Assembly (NCBI RefSeq): GCF_025215495.1
Contig: NZ_CP104302.1
Coordinates: 1,922,001 to 1,986,000, forward strand
Direction: 5' to 3'
Source: Mycolicibacterium brumae
GTDB taxonomy: Bacteria > Actinomycetota > Actinomycetes > Mycobacteriales > Mycobacteriaceae
DNA: 64,000 bases
Below are positions 8,086 through 16,795 of the stretch, piece by piece; position 1 is the stretch's first letter; each line of letters opens with the position of its first letter. The notes below the pieces were generated by a model. The model saw nothing but the letters and a program-made list of their open reading frames with translations, searched no databases and was not told the origin of the DNA. Position numbers and translations under genes: made by a program.

Positions 8086-10311
8086 ATGTCTGAGGCTTCA
8101 GCCGGGTCCCGGCCCTGCAGCATCGGTGTGCTCACCAGTGGCGGCGACGCCCCCGGGATGAACGCCGCGGTGCGGGCCGCCATCCGAGCGGCGTCGTTCC
8201 ACGGGGTGAACTCTTTCGCGGTGCACGAAGGGCTCAAGGGCCTGGTGTACGGCGGGGACCTGATCAAGCAGGCCGACCCGGCCGACACCGGCGGCATCCT
8301 GCGCCGCGGCGGCACCGTCATCGGCACCGCGCGCTGCAAGGAATTCCGCACCCGGGACGGCCGGCGCGCGGCCGCCCGCAATATGGTCGAGCGGGGCATC
8401 GACGCGCTGGTCGCCATCGGCGGCGACGGCACCCTGACCGGCTGCGACGTGTTCCGCGGCGAATGGCCGGAACTGCTCGCCGAACTGGTCGACAGCGGTG
8501 AGATCTCCGCCGAGGCCGCCGCCGCGCATCCGTCGCTGCGGCTGGTCGGCGTCGTCGGCTCCATCGACAACGACATGTACGGCACCGATATGACCATCGG
8601 CGCGGACACCGCGCTGCATCGGATCGTGGAGGCCATCGACGCGCTGCGCAGCACCGCCTCCAGCCACCAGCGCACCTTCGTCGTCGAGGTGATGGGCCGG
8701 CACTGCGGCTACCTGGCGTTGATGGCGTCGCTGGCCACCGCCGCGAACTGGGTGTTCCTGCCCGAACAGCCGCCGGCGGAGAATTGGGCCGCGGAGATGT
8801 GTCGCGATATCAAGGCCGGCCGCGACATCGGCCGCCGGCAGAGCATCGTGGTGGTGGCCGAGGGCGCCGCCGACCTGGACGGCAACCCGATCACCTCGCA
8901 GACCATCAACGACCTGCTGGAGACCGAACTCGGCGAGGACGCCCGCATCACCATCCTCGGGCACGTCCAGCGCGGCGGCTCCCCCAGCGCGTTCGACCGG
9001 TACCTGGGCACCCTGATGGGCGCCGCGGCCGTTGAGCAACTCATCAACGAGGAGCCCGGCACCTCCGCGCAGCTGATCGGGCTGCGGGAGAACCGGGTGG
9101 TCGCCTCGCCGCTGATGGAATGCGTGGAACGCACCCGGGCGGTCGCCGAACGCATCAAGGAGCGCGACTTCGAAGGCGCGATGCGGTTGCGCGGCGGCAG
9201 TTTTCACAACTCCTACCGGATCCTGCGGACCATCCAGCAGGCCGCCCCGAAGACCAACACCGCCACCGGCCGTCGGCACCGGGTGGCGATCATCCACGGC
9301 GGCGGCCCGGCCCCCGGGATGAACTCCGCGGCCCGGGCGTTCGTCCGGCTGACCCTGGACCACGGCGCCACCCCGCTGGCGGTCCGGCGCGGTTTCCGCG
9401 GCCTGCGCCGCGGCGACATCCAGGAGATGCGCTGGATGGACGTCAGCGGCTGGGTGTCCGACGGCGGCGCGGAACTCGGCACCAACCGGTACGTGCCCAC
9501 CGACGCGGATATGCCGCTGATCGCCGAACAGCTCGCCGCGCACCGCGTCGACGCGCTGCTGGTGGCCGGCGGCTGGTCGGCGTACAAGGCCGCCTACGCG
9601 CTGCACACCCATCGCACCAAGTTCAAGGACCTCGACATCCCGATCGTCTGCATGCCGATGACGATCGCCAACAATGTGCCCGGCACCGAGTTGAGCATCG
9701 GCAGCGACACCGCGCTGAACAGCATCATCGGCGACCTGGACAAGATCCAGCAGTCCGCGGTGGCCACCCGGCGGGTGTTCGTCGTCGAGGTGATGGGCCA
9801 CGACTGCGGCTACCTGGCGCTGATGTCGGGCCTGTCCTCGGGCGCCGAGCGGATCTACATGCCGGAGACCGGAATTCGGCTCGATGACCTCACCGCCGAC
9901 ATCCGCACCATGGAGACCAACTTCCGCTCCGGCAAGCGGCTGGGCATGGTGGTCCGCGGTGAAGGCGCCGACCCGGTGTACACCACCGAATTCCTCACCG
10001 CGCTGTTCGAGAAGGAAGGCGGGAACCTGTTCGACGCCCGCGCCGCGGTGCTGGGCCACGTGCAGGAGGGCGGCGACCCGTCGCCGTTCGACCGGATCCA
10101 CGCCACCACCCTGACCGCGCACTGCCTGAAGTACCTGAGCGAGAAGCTGGAATCCGGATCACGGGCCAGCGCCATGCTCGGCATGCAGTCCGGTCACCTG
10201 CAGTTCACCGACCTGACCAGCTACCCCATCCTGGTGGAGAAGGACGTCGAACGGCCGGTCGAGCAGCGCTGGATGCAGCACATTCGGCTCGCCGAAATCA
10301 TGTGCAGCTGA
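8086..10311 (+). CDS. Double-domain (eukaryotic-type) 6-phosphofructokinase
   Basis: A 741-residue enzyme made of two tandem phosphofructokinase domains joined near residue 395. The N-terminal half has an intact active site: GVLTSGGDAPGMNAAVRA for ATP, GGDGT (D114) for Mg, and the catalytic GSIDND motif (D161, D163). In the C-terminal half the same places read GGWSAYKA (residues 495-502) and TIANN (526-530), so both catalytic aspartates are lost and this half is probably regulatory. From memory the closest pattern is the fungal/animal enzyme, where the C half reads TVSNN. Bacterial enzymes are usually about 320-340 residues and single-domain. It catalyses ATP-dependent phosphorylation of fructose 6-phosphate. 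The message appears leaderless. Confidence 0.92.
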   Translation: MSEASAGSRPCSIGVLTSGGDAPGMNAAVRAAIRAASFHGVNSFAVHEGLKGLVYGGDLIKQADPADTGGILRRGGTVIGTARCKEFRTRDGRRAAARNMVERGIDALVAIGGDGTLTGCDVFRGEWPELLAELVDSGEISAEAAAAHPSLRLVGVVGSIDNDMYGTDMTIGADTALHRIVEAIDALRSTASSHQRTFVVEVMGRHCGYLALMASLATAANWVFLPEQPPAENWAAEMCRDIKAGRDIGRRQSIVVVAEGAADLDGNPITSQTINDLLETELGEDARITILGHVQRGGSPSAFDRYLGTLMGAAAVEQLINEEPGTSAQLIGLRENRVVASPLMECVERTRAVAERIKERDFEGAMRLRGGSFHNSYRILRTIQQAAPKTNTATGRRHRVAIIHGGGPAPGMNSAARAFVRLTLDHGATPLAVRRGFRGLRRGDIQEMRWMDVSGWVSDGGAELGTNRYVPTDADMPLIAEQLAAHRVDALLVAGGWSAYKAAYALHTHRTKFKDLDIPIVCMPMTIANNVPGTELSIGSDTALNSIIGDLDKIQQSAVATRRVFVVEVMGHDCGYLALMSGLSSGAERIYMPETGIRLDDLTADIRTMETNFRSGKRLGMVVRGEGADPVYTTEFLTALFEKEGGNLFDARAAVLGHVQEGGDPSPFDRIHATTLTAHCLKYLSEKLESGSRASAMLGMQSGHLQFTDLTSYPILVEKDVERPVEQRWMQHIRLAEIMCS

Positions 10312-10322
10312 GGGGCGTTTCG

Positions 10323-11225
10323 GTGTGTGACGTCGACGGCTCGGCGCTGCCCGCCGATCCGGGCGAGGCGAGGGCGGTGCGCGCGATCATCGACGACCTC
10401 GGGCTGCCGGGGATCGTCGACGTGCACACCCACTTCATGCCGCAGCAGGTGATGCGCAAGGTGTGGGGGTATTTCGACCGCGTCGGCGAGCGCGGCGCGC
10501 CCTGGCCGATCACCTACCGGCACGACGAGCAGGTCCGGCTGGACACCCTGCGCGGCTTCGGCGTGCAGACGTTCAGCTCGCTGGTGTACCCGCACAAACC
10601 CGAGATGGCGCAGTGGCTCAATGGCTGGGCCGCCGAATTCGCCGCCCGCACCCCGGACTGCCTGCACAGCGCCACCTTCTACCCGGAGCCGTCGGCGGCC
10701 GACTATGTGCCGGCCGCCATCGCGTCCGGCGCCCGAATCTTCAAGTCCCACATTCAGGTTGGCGGCTACGACCCGCGCGACCCGCTGCTGGAGCCGGTCT
10801 GGTCGACGCTGGAGCAGGCGCAGGTCCCGGTGGTCATCCACGCCGGCTCCGGACCCGAACCCGGTCCCTTCACCGGCCCGGAACCGGTCGCCGAGGTGCT
10901 GCGGCGACACCCCGACCTGGTGCTGATCATCGCGCACATGGGTGTCCCGGAGTACCGCGAGTTCCTCGATATCGCCGAGCGTCACCCGTCGGTGCGCATG
11001 GACACCACCATGGTGTTCACCGACTTCACCGAGGTGATGGACCCGTTCCCGCGCGGGGAGCTGCCGCGGCTGCGCGACCTGGGCGATCGGATCTTGTTCG
11101 GCAGCGACTTCCCCAACATCCCGTACCGCTACCGGCACGCCATCGAGTCGTTGATCGACCTGGACCTCGGCGACGAGTGGCTTTCCGGGGTGCTCCACGG
11201 CAACGCCCGGGCGCTGTTCGGCTGA
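10323..11225 (+). CDS. Amidohydrolase family 2 (TIM-barrel metal-dependent hydrolase)
   Basis: A protein of about 300 residues of the amidohydrolase-2 family, which includes decarboxylases and hydrolases acting on small carboxylic compounds. The metal-binding HxH motif is in GIVDVHTHFMP, a third ligand in VVIHAGSG, another histidine in LIIAHMG, and the catalytic aspartate in ILFGSDFPN. The start is placed at GTG 10323, with AGGGG 7 bases upstream. An earlier GTG at 10302 would overlap the phosphofructokinase gene. The substrate cannot be predicted. It is the last plus-strand gene before the mirrored repeat array. Confidence 0.82.
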   Translation: MCDVDGSALPADPGEARAVRAIIDDLGLPGIVDVHTHFMPQQVMRKVWGYFDRVGERGAPWPITYRHDEQVRLDTLRGFGVQTFSSLVYPHKPEMAQWLNGWAAEFAARTPDCLHSATFYPEPSAADYVPAAIASGARIFKSHIQVGGYDPRDPLLEPVWSTLEQAQVPVVIHAGSGPEPGPFTGPEPVAEVLRRHPDLVLIIAHMGVPEYREFLDIAERHPSVRMDTTMVFTDFTEVMDPFPRGELPRLRDLGDRILFGSDFPNIPYRYRHAIESLIDLDLGDEWLSGVLHGNARALFG

Positions 11226-11699
11226 CCGTGATCCGGGCGGGGTGCCGTGTGGTCGGTTGGTGAGAAGTGTTGGCTGGCGGCCTCATCGGAACGTTGGCGC
11301 ACTATCCATCGAGTGAGAGATGCTGCACGTCAGTGAGAAACGTTGGCGCACAGCTTCATCGAGTGAGAAACGTCGTACATTGGTGAGAAACGTTGGCGCA
11401 CAGGCATATCCAGTGAGAAGCCACGTCGGCTAGTGAGAACTGAGGTACGTCGTTGAGAAATCTGGGAGGTGATTTTCATCGAGTGAGAAATACGGGCGGG
11501 GGTTACTCGCACAACGTGTACACCAGTTCTCAATCGATGGAAAAGGCCGCCAACACTTCTCACGAAGCGACCTCAGTTCTCAAACGCCGCCATGAGTTCT
11601 CAGTCGATGAAGGACCCCGCCAGGAGTTCTCACTGCCCTGCGTCAGTTCTCAGTCGATGGCGCCGGCGGCCAGCGACCAGCGATCAGCTGGAGAACGGA
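11226..11699. repeat. Mirrored array of TGAGAA boxes with 20/30-bp phasing
   Basis: This whole space between two convergent genes is occupied by short boxes. TGAGAA (one copy TGAGAG) starts at 11261, 11314, 11334, 11364, 11384, 11414, 11434, 11454 and 11484. The reverse complement TTCTCA starts at 11527, 11557, 11577, 11597, 11627 and 11647. Apart from the first gap of 53, neighbours within each half are exactly 20 or 30 bp apart. Six pairs are placed symmetrically about 11508. Comparing 11357-11489 with the reverse complement of 11527-11659 by hand gives about 86 matches in 133 without gaps. Recurring neighbours are CATCGA before a box and TTGGCG after it. No protein is likely, because the period of about 50 bp is not a multiple of 3. 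Confidence 0.8.
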
Positions 11700-12806
11700 T
11701 CAGAGCTCGACGGTCAGCCGCTGCACCGTCATCGCCTCCAGCGCGTCCAGGTCGACGACGGCGCCGCTGCCGGCCCCCGGCGGAACCACCACGCAGCCGT
11801 CGTCGAGCTCGAAGCGCTGCGTGATGTCGGTGTCGAAGTACCGCTTGGTCGCCGAAATATCGCCCGGCAACGTGAAATTCGGCAGCGCGGCCAGCGCCAG
11901 GTTGGCGGCGCGGCCGATCCCGGATTCCAGCACCCCGCCGCAGAACACCGGAATGCCCTGGGCCAGGCACAGATCGTGGATCGCGCGGGCCTCCAGGTAA
12001 CCGCCGACCCGCGCCGGCTTGATATTGACCACGCTGCAGGCGCCCAGCGCCAGCGCGGTCGCGGCGTCGTGCAGGCCGTTGATCGACTCGTCCAGGCACA
12101 CCGGGGTGGCGATCCGGTCCGCGAGGTTGGCGTGTGACACCAGGTCCCGCGCCGGGAATGGCTGCTCCAGCAGCACCAGGTTGAACTCGTCGAGTCGGCG
12201 CAGCGTGGTCAGATCGCTCATCCGGTAGGCCTGGTTGGCGTCGACCTGCAACGCCAACTCATCGCCGAACCTCGCCCGGACCGCGGCCACCGGCTCCAGG
12301 TCCCACCCGGGCGCGATCTTCAGTTTGATCCGCTGGTACCCCTCGTCGAGGTAGCCGCCGACCCAGTCCAGCAGCACATCGATGCTGTCGGGGATGCCGA
12401 CGGACACCCCGACCGGGATCCGGGTGCGCTGCCCGCCCAGGTAGTCGACCATCGGCATACCGCGGCGGCGCAATTCGGCGTCGAGCACGGCGGACTCCAG
12501 CGCCGCGCGGGCCAGCACATTGCCGGGCACGTCGGCGAGCAGGCCGTGCGCCTGCGCGCCGGAGATCGGCCCGTCGTGGGCGGCCAGCAGCGGGGCTAGC
12601 ACCTCCGCGATGACCGTGCGCGCCCCGTCCAGGGTTTCGGCGTAGAACGCCGGGTACGGGTCGGCGGCGCATTCGGCCCAGCCGTCCACCCCGTCGGCGG
12701 TCCACCGCACGATCAGCACCTCCCGCGCCGTCTCCACCGCGCGCGAGGTCTTGAACGGCCGGACCAGCGGAATGTCGACCCGCCGCAACTCAATTCGACT
12801 GGACAA
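11700..12806 (-). CDS. N-succinylamino-acid racemase / o-succinylbenzoate synthase-like enzyme
   Basis: A 368-residue enolase-superfamily enzyme. The catalytic KxK is in YQRIKLKIAP, the three metal ligands in ALQVDANQAY, LVLLEQPF and TPVCLDESI, and the second catalytic lysine in VVNIKPARVGG. Both strands of this family (MenC and N-succinylamino-acid racemase) share these residues, so chemistry alone does not separate them. The gene lies 4 bp after a COG3375-type acyltransferase. In Geobacillus-type operons that pairing converts D-amino acids to L-amino acids through N-succinyl intermediates. No menaquinone genes are nearby. A racemase role is therefore preferred, with moderate certainty. Confidence 0.8.
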   Translation of the reverse strand: MSSRIELRRVDIPLVRPFKTSRAVETAREVLIVRWTADGVDGWAECAADPYPAFYAETLDGARTVIAEVLAPLLAAHDGPISGAQAHGLLADVPGNVLARAALESAVLDAELRRRGMPMVDYLGGQRTRIPVGVSVGIPDSIDVLLDWVGGYLDEGYQRIKLKIAPGWDLEPVAAVRARFGDELALQVDANQAYRMSDLTTLRRLDEFNLVLLEQPFPARDLVSHANLADRIATPVCLDESINGLHDAATALALGACSVVNIKPARVGGYLEARAIHDLCLAQGIPVFCGGVLESGIGRAANLALAALPNFTLPGDISATKRYFDTDITQRFELDDGCVVVPPGAGSGAVVDLDALEAMTVQRLTVEL

Positions 12807-12810
12807 CGCG

Positions 12811-13626
12811 TCAATCCCTTCCCAATAGATAGCTGCCGTCGACGAAACCCATCACCCGGTAGCCGTCACGCTGGGCGTCTTGCATGACGGCCCGCACACC
12901 GAGGCGCCACTGGTGTGAACGCGCCGGATCGCTGCGCCGCACGGCTTCGATGTCCGGCGGGGTCTGCACCAGCCACGGCCCCGGCGCGGCCGGCCTGAGC
13001 AGGGGTTCCAGATCCGGTCCGGCGGCCAGCACGACGGTCGCTTCCGGCGGCGCCGTGACGGACGGGCGGGGATCGGCGAAGTCCCACACCACGACGAATC
13101 GGTCGGTCAGGTCCCCGGCGTTCACCGCGTCGGTCATCGGCGGATAGAAGTCCGGCACGAACTCGTCGATGTGCGCGCCGAGCCGGTTCAGATTGAAATG
13201 CGCGTTGCGCCGGATCAGCGGATCGTAGGTCCACCGCATCCGGGTGGCCCCGTGCTCGATCGCCCAATCCCGTTGCGCCAGTTTGAGGGCCACCCCGACG
13301 CCCCGGCCGGCCGCCGAGCCCGCGACCCCGGCGATCAGCGAATACAACTCCGGGGTGTTGGGCGCGCCGGCGATCCCCACCGTCAGACCGATCAGCTCGT
13401 CGCCCGAGTACGCGCCCAGCACGCATCCGCCGGCGTGACCGAGGGCCAGCAGCACGTCGGCCTGCAGCGGCGCGGCCTCGTGCGCGGTGCCCCAGATGCC
13501 GGCCAACAGCGCTGCCCCGGCCACGCATTCGTCCCCGGTGTGCAACTCCCGCATGGTCACCGCGGCGCGCTGCAGCGCCGCCTCGGTGGATGGCGCGCCC
13601 GCGGCGGAACCTCGCTCGTTGCCCAT
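12811..13626 (-). CDS. GNAT acyltransferase of the COG3375 type
   Basis: A 271-residue GNAT-fold protein. The acetyl-CoA/acyl-CoA binding stretch is SAAGRGVGVALKLAQRDWA, and the characteristic family motif WTYDPLIRRNAHFNLNRLGA follows. The C-terminal half holds the FYPPMTDAVNAGDLTDRF segment found in this subgroup. Related proteins encoded next to N-succinylamino-acid racemases act as N-succinyltransferases on D-amino acids. That partnership is the best functional guess here. It is transcribed divergently from the siderophore-interacting protein gene and leads directly into the racemase gene. Confidence 0.78.
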   Translation of the reverse strand: MGNERGSAAGAPSTEAALQRAAVTMRELHTGDECVAGAALLAGIWGTAHEAAPLQADVLLALGHAGGCVLGAYSGDELIGLTVGIAGAPNTPELYSLIAGVAGSAAGRGVGVALKLAQRDWAIEHGATRMRWTYDPLIRRNAHFNLNRLGAHIDEFVPDFYPPMTDAVNAGDLTDRFVVVWDFADPRPSVTAPPEATVVLAAGPDLEPLLRPAAPGPWLVQTPPDIEAVRRSDPARSHQWRLGVRAVMQDAQRDGYRVMGFVDGSYLLGRD

Positions 13627-13649
13627 GCCGGATAGTTAACCTGACTCCG

Positions 13650-14456
13650 GTGAGCTCCTCGACCGCAACGGTCATCCGGAATGTCGCGCGCGGCCCGCGG
13701 ATGCGCCGGATCACCGTTCACGTCGATGATCCGGGCGCCCTGGCGGCGCCGCCGGAGGCCGACGCCGCGGTCGGGATCTACTTCGGCGGCCCCGACGGGC
13801 CCGGGCGGACCTACTCGATCCGCGCGCTGCGCGACGGCGGCGCCGCGCTGGAGGTCGAGGTGTGCCTGCACAGTCACGGGCCCGGCGCCGACTGGGCGAC
13901 CCGAGCCCAACCCGGTGACCGGGTGCTGCTCGACCACCCCAACAGCTGGCACCGCCCACCACCGGACGCCGGCTGGCAGTTGCTGATCGCCGACCTCGCC
14001 GGGCTGCCGGCGCTGTGCCGGATCGTCGAGGAACTGCCTGCCGCCGGGCGGGCCATCGTGGTCGTGGAGGTGATCGACGACGCCGACCTCGCCCTGCTGC
14101 CGTCGCACCCGGGAGTGAGCCTGCACGCCGCCGACGGCGGCAACGGGCAAGGCCCGAGCGGGCTGGTCCAGATGGCGGCCGGCCTCGCGGCGCCGGACAG
14201 TCCCGGCTATCTCTGGTTCGCCGGGGAGTCGGGCCAGGCGCGGTTGGCGCGCAAGCACTTTCGCGCATTGGGCTGGACCCCGGATCGCTACGACATCACC
14301 GGCTACTGGCGCGCCGACGCCGAAGCGTGGAACGCCCGGTTCGCCCCGGTGGCCGAGGCCATGATGGAGCTCTACCGCCGGGCGGTCGCCGACGGCGCCA
14401 GCGTCAAGGCCGCGATGGAAGCCGTCGACGACGCGCTGGAACGCGAAGGCCTCTGA
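13650..14456 (+). CDS. Siderophore-interacting protein (FAD-dependent ferric reductase family)
   Basis: A 268-residue ViuB/SIP-family flavoprotein. The N-terminal FAD barrel covers residues 1-100 (RMRRITVHVDDPG, RTYSIRALR, then a CLHSHGPGADWATRAQPGD region typical of the FAD site). The C-terminal NAD(P)H-binding half includes LLIADLAGLPALCRI, YLWFAGESGQARLARKHF and ITGYWRADAEAWNAR. Such proteins reduce ferric siderophores in the cytoplasm to release iron. The start is set at GTG 13650, because TAACCT (13637-13642) lies 7 bases upstream and gives a leaderless message. It ends directly against the convergent pmmB gene. Confidence 0.88.
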   Translation: MSSSTATVIRNVARGPRMRRITVHVDDPGALAAPPEADAAVGIYFGGPDGPGRTYSIRALRDGGAALEVEVCLHSHGPGADWATRAQPGDRVLLDHPNSWHRPPPDAGWQLLIADLAGLPALCRIVEELPAAGRAIVVVEVIDDADLALLPSHPGVSLHAADGGNGQGPSGLVQMAAGLAAPDSPGYLWFAGESGQARLARKHFRALGWTPDRYDITGYWRADAEAWNARFAPVAEAMMELYRRAVADGASVKAAMEAVDDALEREGL

Positions 14457-16133
14457 TCAGCGCCGCTCGAGCAGGGCGCGCACCTCGGCCTCCAGGAGCG
14501 CCAACCGGTCCGCGGCCGCCGCGTGCGGAACCGTGCCGTCCCGGCAGCCCAGCACCACCTCCAGGTAGCACTTGAGCTTCGGTTCGGTGCCCGACGGCCG
14601 AACGATCACCCGGTCCCCCGCGTCGGTGCGGTAGATCAACGCGTCGGTGGCCGGCAGGCCCGATCCGGGTTGCGTCAGGTCCTCGCGGTCGACCACCGCG
14701 GCGCCGGCCAACTCCGGCACCGCGGCGGCGCGCAGCCGCGCCATCGTCGCCGCGATCTCGGCGGTGTCGTCGAACCGCAGACTCACCGCGGCGGTGGCGT
14801 GCAGACCGTGCGCTCGGGCCAACTCGTCGAGCAGGTCGGTGGGGCGCAACCCTCGGCCACCCAGGCCCTCGACCAGGGTGACCAGCCGCAGCATGGCCCC
14901 GATGCCGTCCTTGTCGCGGACCGCCTCCGGGTCGGTGCAGTAGCCGATCGCCTCCTCGTAGCCGAACCGCAGGCCGGGGGTGCGGGCAATCCACTTGAAC
15001 CCGGTCAGCGTGACCGCCGACGCCAGGCCGTGCGCGGCCGCGATCTTGGCCAGCAGGGTGCTCGACACCACCGAACACGCGAGGGCGTCCCCGGTCCGGG
15101 AGGAGTCCGCGGCGGCCTGCTCCCCCAGCAGCGCGCCGATCTGATCCCCGGACAGCTGCCGCCACCGGCCATCGGCGTCCGGGACCGCCGCCGAGCAGCG
15201 GTCCGCGTCGGGGTCCAGCGCGATCACCAGATCCGCGCCCACTCGGGCCGCCAGCGTCAGCGCCCGGTCCAGTGCGCCGGGCTCCTCCGGGTTGGGGAAG
15301 CCCACGGTGGGGAATTCCGGGTCCGGCTCGAACTGCTCGGCGACCACCCGCACGTCGGGGACACGGGCGCGGCGCAACGCCTCCAGCGCCGGGGCGCCGC
15401 CGACGCCGTGCATGGCCGTGAGCACCACCCGCACCGGCGAGGGCCCGGGGTCGCGGCGGTAGCCGGCCACCCGGTCCAGGTACGCATCCAGCAGCTCGGC
15501 GCCGAGGTCGACGATGCCGGTGGCGCTGCGCGGGACCTCGTCGGCCGGCGGCGCGGCGGCGATGAGCGCGGCGATCTGCGCGTCGGTCGGCCCGACGATC
15601 TGCGCCCCACACCCGTCGGCGTCGGTGGCGCGGCCACCGAGGTACACCTTGTAGCCATTGTCGGCCGCCGGATTGTGCGACGCGGTGATCATCACCCCGG
15701 CATCGGCGCCGGTCGCGCGCACCGCGAAGGCGGTGACCGGGGTCGGCAGCCGCTTCGGCAGCGCCAGCACCGTCAGCCCCGTCCCGGACAGCACCTCGGC
15801 GGCGGCGTCGAAGAACTGCGCGGAGCCGTTGCGGGCGTCGCATCCCAGCACCACCCGGGCGTCCGGGCCGACCCGGTCACGCAGGTATGCCGCCAATCCG
15901 GCCGTCGCCCGGATCACCACCGCGGTGTTCATCCGGGACTGGCCCGCGCCCACCTGCCCGCGCAGGCCGGCGGTGCCGAACTCCAGCGGGCCGGTGAACC
16001 GAGAAGCCAACTCGGCGAAGGCGTCGGGGTCACCTGCGCGGGCGGAATCGATCAGCGCGCCGAGCTCGGCGCGGGTCACCGGATCGGGATCGTGGCGACG
16101 CCAATCGGCGGCCGTCGCGATCGGATCGGTCAC
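14457..16133 (-). CDS. pmmB: Phosphomannomutase/phosphoglucomutase
   Basis: A 558-residue alpha-D-phosphohexomutase. The catalytic phosphoserine is in [18 protein letters not shown], the Mg loop in [12 protein letters not shown], the sugar-binding loop in [11 protein letters not shown] and the phosphate-binding loop in [13 protein letters not shown]. The length and the initial FGTAGLRG motif fit the PmmB group (Rv3308 in M. tuberculosis). It interconverts hexose 1- and 6-phosphates and could also act on pentose phosphates, which would suit its 4-bp overlap with deoC. YceI, deoC and pmmB lie head to tail, with a 6-bp gap and a 4-bp overlap, and look like one operon. Confidence 0.93.
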   Translation of the reverse strand: MTDPIATAADWRRHDPDPVTRAELGALIDSARAGDPDAFAELASRFTGPLEFGTAGLRGQVGAGQSRMNTAVVIRATAGLAAYLRDRVGPDARVVLGCDARNGSAQFFDAAAEVLSGTGLTVLALPKRLPTPVTAFAVRATGADAGVMITASHNPAADNGYKVYLGGRATDADGCGAQIVGPTDAQIAALIAAAPPADEVPRSATGIVDLGAELLDAYLDRVAGYRRDPGPSPVRVVLTAMHGVGGAPALEALRRARVPDVRVVAEQFEPDPEFPTVGFPNPEEPGALDRALTLAARVGADLVIALDPDADRCSAAVPDADGRWRQLSGDQIGALLGEQAAADSSRTGDALACSVVSSTLLAKIAAAHGLASAVTLTGFKWIARTPGLRFGYEEAIGYCTDPEAVRDKDGIGAMLRLVTLVEGLGGRGLRPTDLLDELARAHGLHATAAVSLRFDDTAEIAATMARLRAAAVPELAGAAVVDREDLTQPGSGLPATDALIYRTDAGDRVIVRPSGTEPKLKCYLEVVLGCRDGTVPHAAAADRLALLEAEVRALLERR

Positions 16134-16789
16134 TCCGGCAGCCCGGCCAGCACCGCCGCCGACGCCGACAAACCGAGCCGGGTCGCGCCCGCGGCGATCA
16201 TCGCCACCGCGTCCTGCGCGGTGCGGATACCGCCGGAAGCCTTGACGCCCAACCGATCCCCCACCGTCTCGGCCATCAGCGCGACGGCGTGGGCGCTGGC
16301 CCCGCCGGCCGGGTGGAACCCGGTGGAGGTTTTCACGAAGTCGGCGCCGGCGGCCTCCGCGGCGCGGCAGCAGCCGACGATCTGCTCATCGGTCAGCGCC
16401 GCCGACTCGATGATGACCTTCAGCAGCACCGGTGCTGGGCAGGCAGCGCGCACGGCGGCGATCTCGGCGCGGATCGCCTCGAAGTCGCCGGTGACCGCGT
16501 GGGCCAGGTTGATCACCATGTCCACCTCGTCCGCGCCGCGGGCCACCGAATCGGCGGCCTCGGCGGCCTTGACTGCCGGCTGATGCGCGCCGGACGGGAA
16601 GCCGCACACCGTGGCGACCGCGAGTCCGTCCGGCGTCCGCACCGGGAGCATGCTGGGCGAGACACACACCGAGAAAACGCCCAGGGCGGCCGCCTCGGCG
16701 ATCAGCGCGTCGACCTGGTCGGGAGTGGCCTCCGGCTTGAGCAGGGTGTGGTCGATGAGGGCGGCGACGGTCGCGCGGTCGGCGGGCAT
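16130..16789 (-). CDS. deoC: Deoxyribose-phosphate aldolase
   Basis: A 219-residue class I aldolase of the DeoC family. The Schiff-base lysine is in [16 protein letters not shown], and the second active-site lysine region is [10 protein letters not shown]. The N-terminal aspartate is in [14 protein letters not shown], and the phosphate-binding end is VKASGGIRT. It cleaves 2-deoxyribose 5-phosphate to acetaldehyde and glyceraldehyde 3-phosphate in nucleoside salvage. Its stop overlaps the start of pmmB by 4 bp, which fits a pathway where a mutase supplies the 5-phosphate. Confidence 0.95.
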   Translation of the reverse strand: MPADRATVAALIDHTLLKPEATPDQVDALIAEAAALGVFSVCVSPSMLPVRTPDGLAVATVCGFPSGAHQPAVKAAEAADSVARGADEVDMVINLAHAVTGDFEAIRAEIAAVRAACPAPVLLKVIIESAALTDEQIVGCCRAAEAAGADFVKTSTGFHPAGGASAHAVALMAETVGDRLGVKASGGIRTAQDAVAMIAAGATRLGLSASAAVLAGLPE

Positions 16790-16795
16790 CGCCGG

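Noticed and set aside
8086-10311. Phosphofructokinase double length as an assembly duplication
   Set aside because: The two halves differ throughout and follow the known pattern of active and inactive halves, so they are not a recent or artificial copy.
11261-11659. CRISPR array or repeat-containing protein gene
   Set aside because: Boxes are only 6 bases, the gaps alternate between 20 and 30 rather than staying constant, direction flips in the centre, and no cas genes are near. The period of about 50 bp is not a multiple of 3, so a repeated peptide is excluded.
11261-11659. Replication origin
   Set aside because: Phased boxes recall iterons, but there is no DnaA-box cluster, AT-rich unwinding region or replication gene here.
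11700-12806. Naming this gene menC
   Set aside because: Catalytic residues are shared by MenC and N-succinylamino-acid racemases, and the linked acyltransferase favours the racemase. No menaquinone gene is nearby.
14523-16583. 686-codon open frame on the plus strand opposite pmmB and deoC
   Set aside because: It is the high-GC antisense shadow of two genes with full catalytic motifs; its translation is Arg/Gln/His-rich and non-globular.
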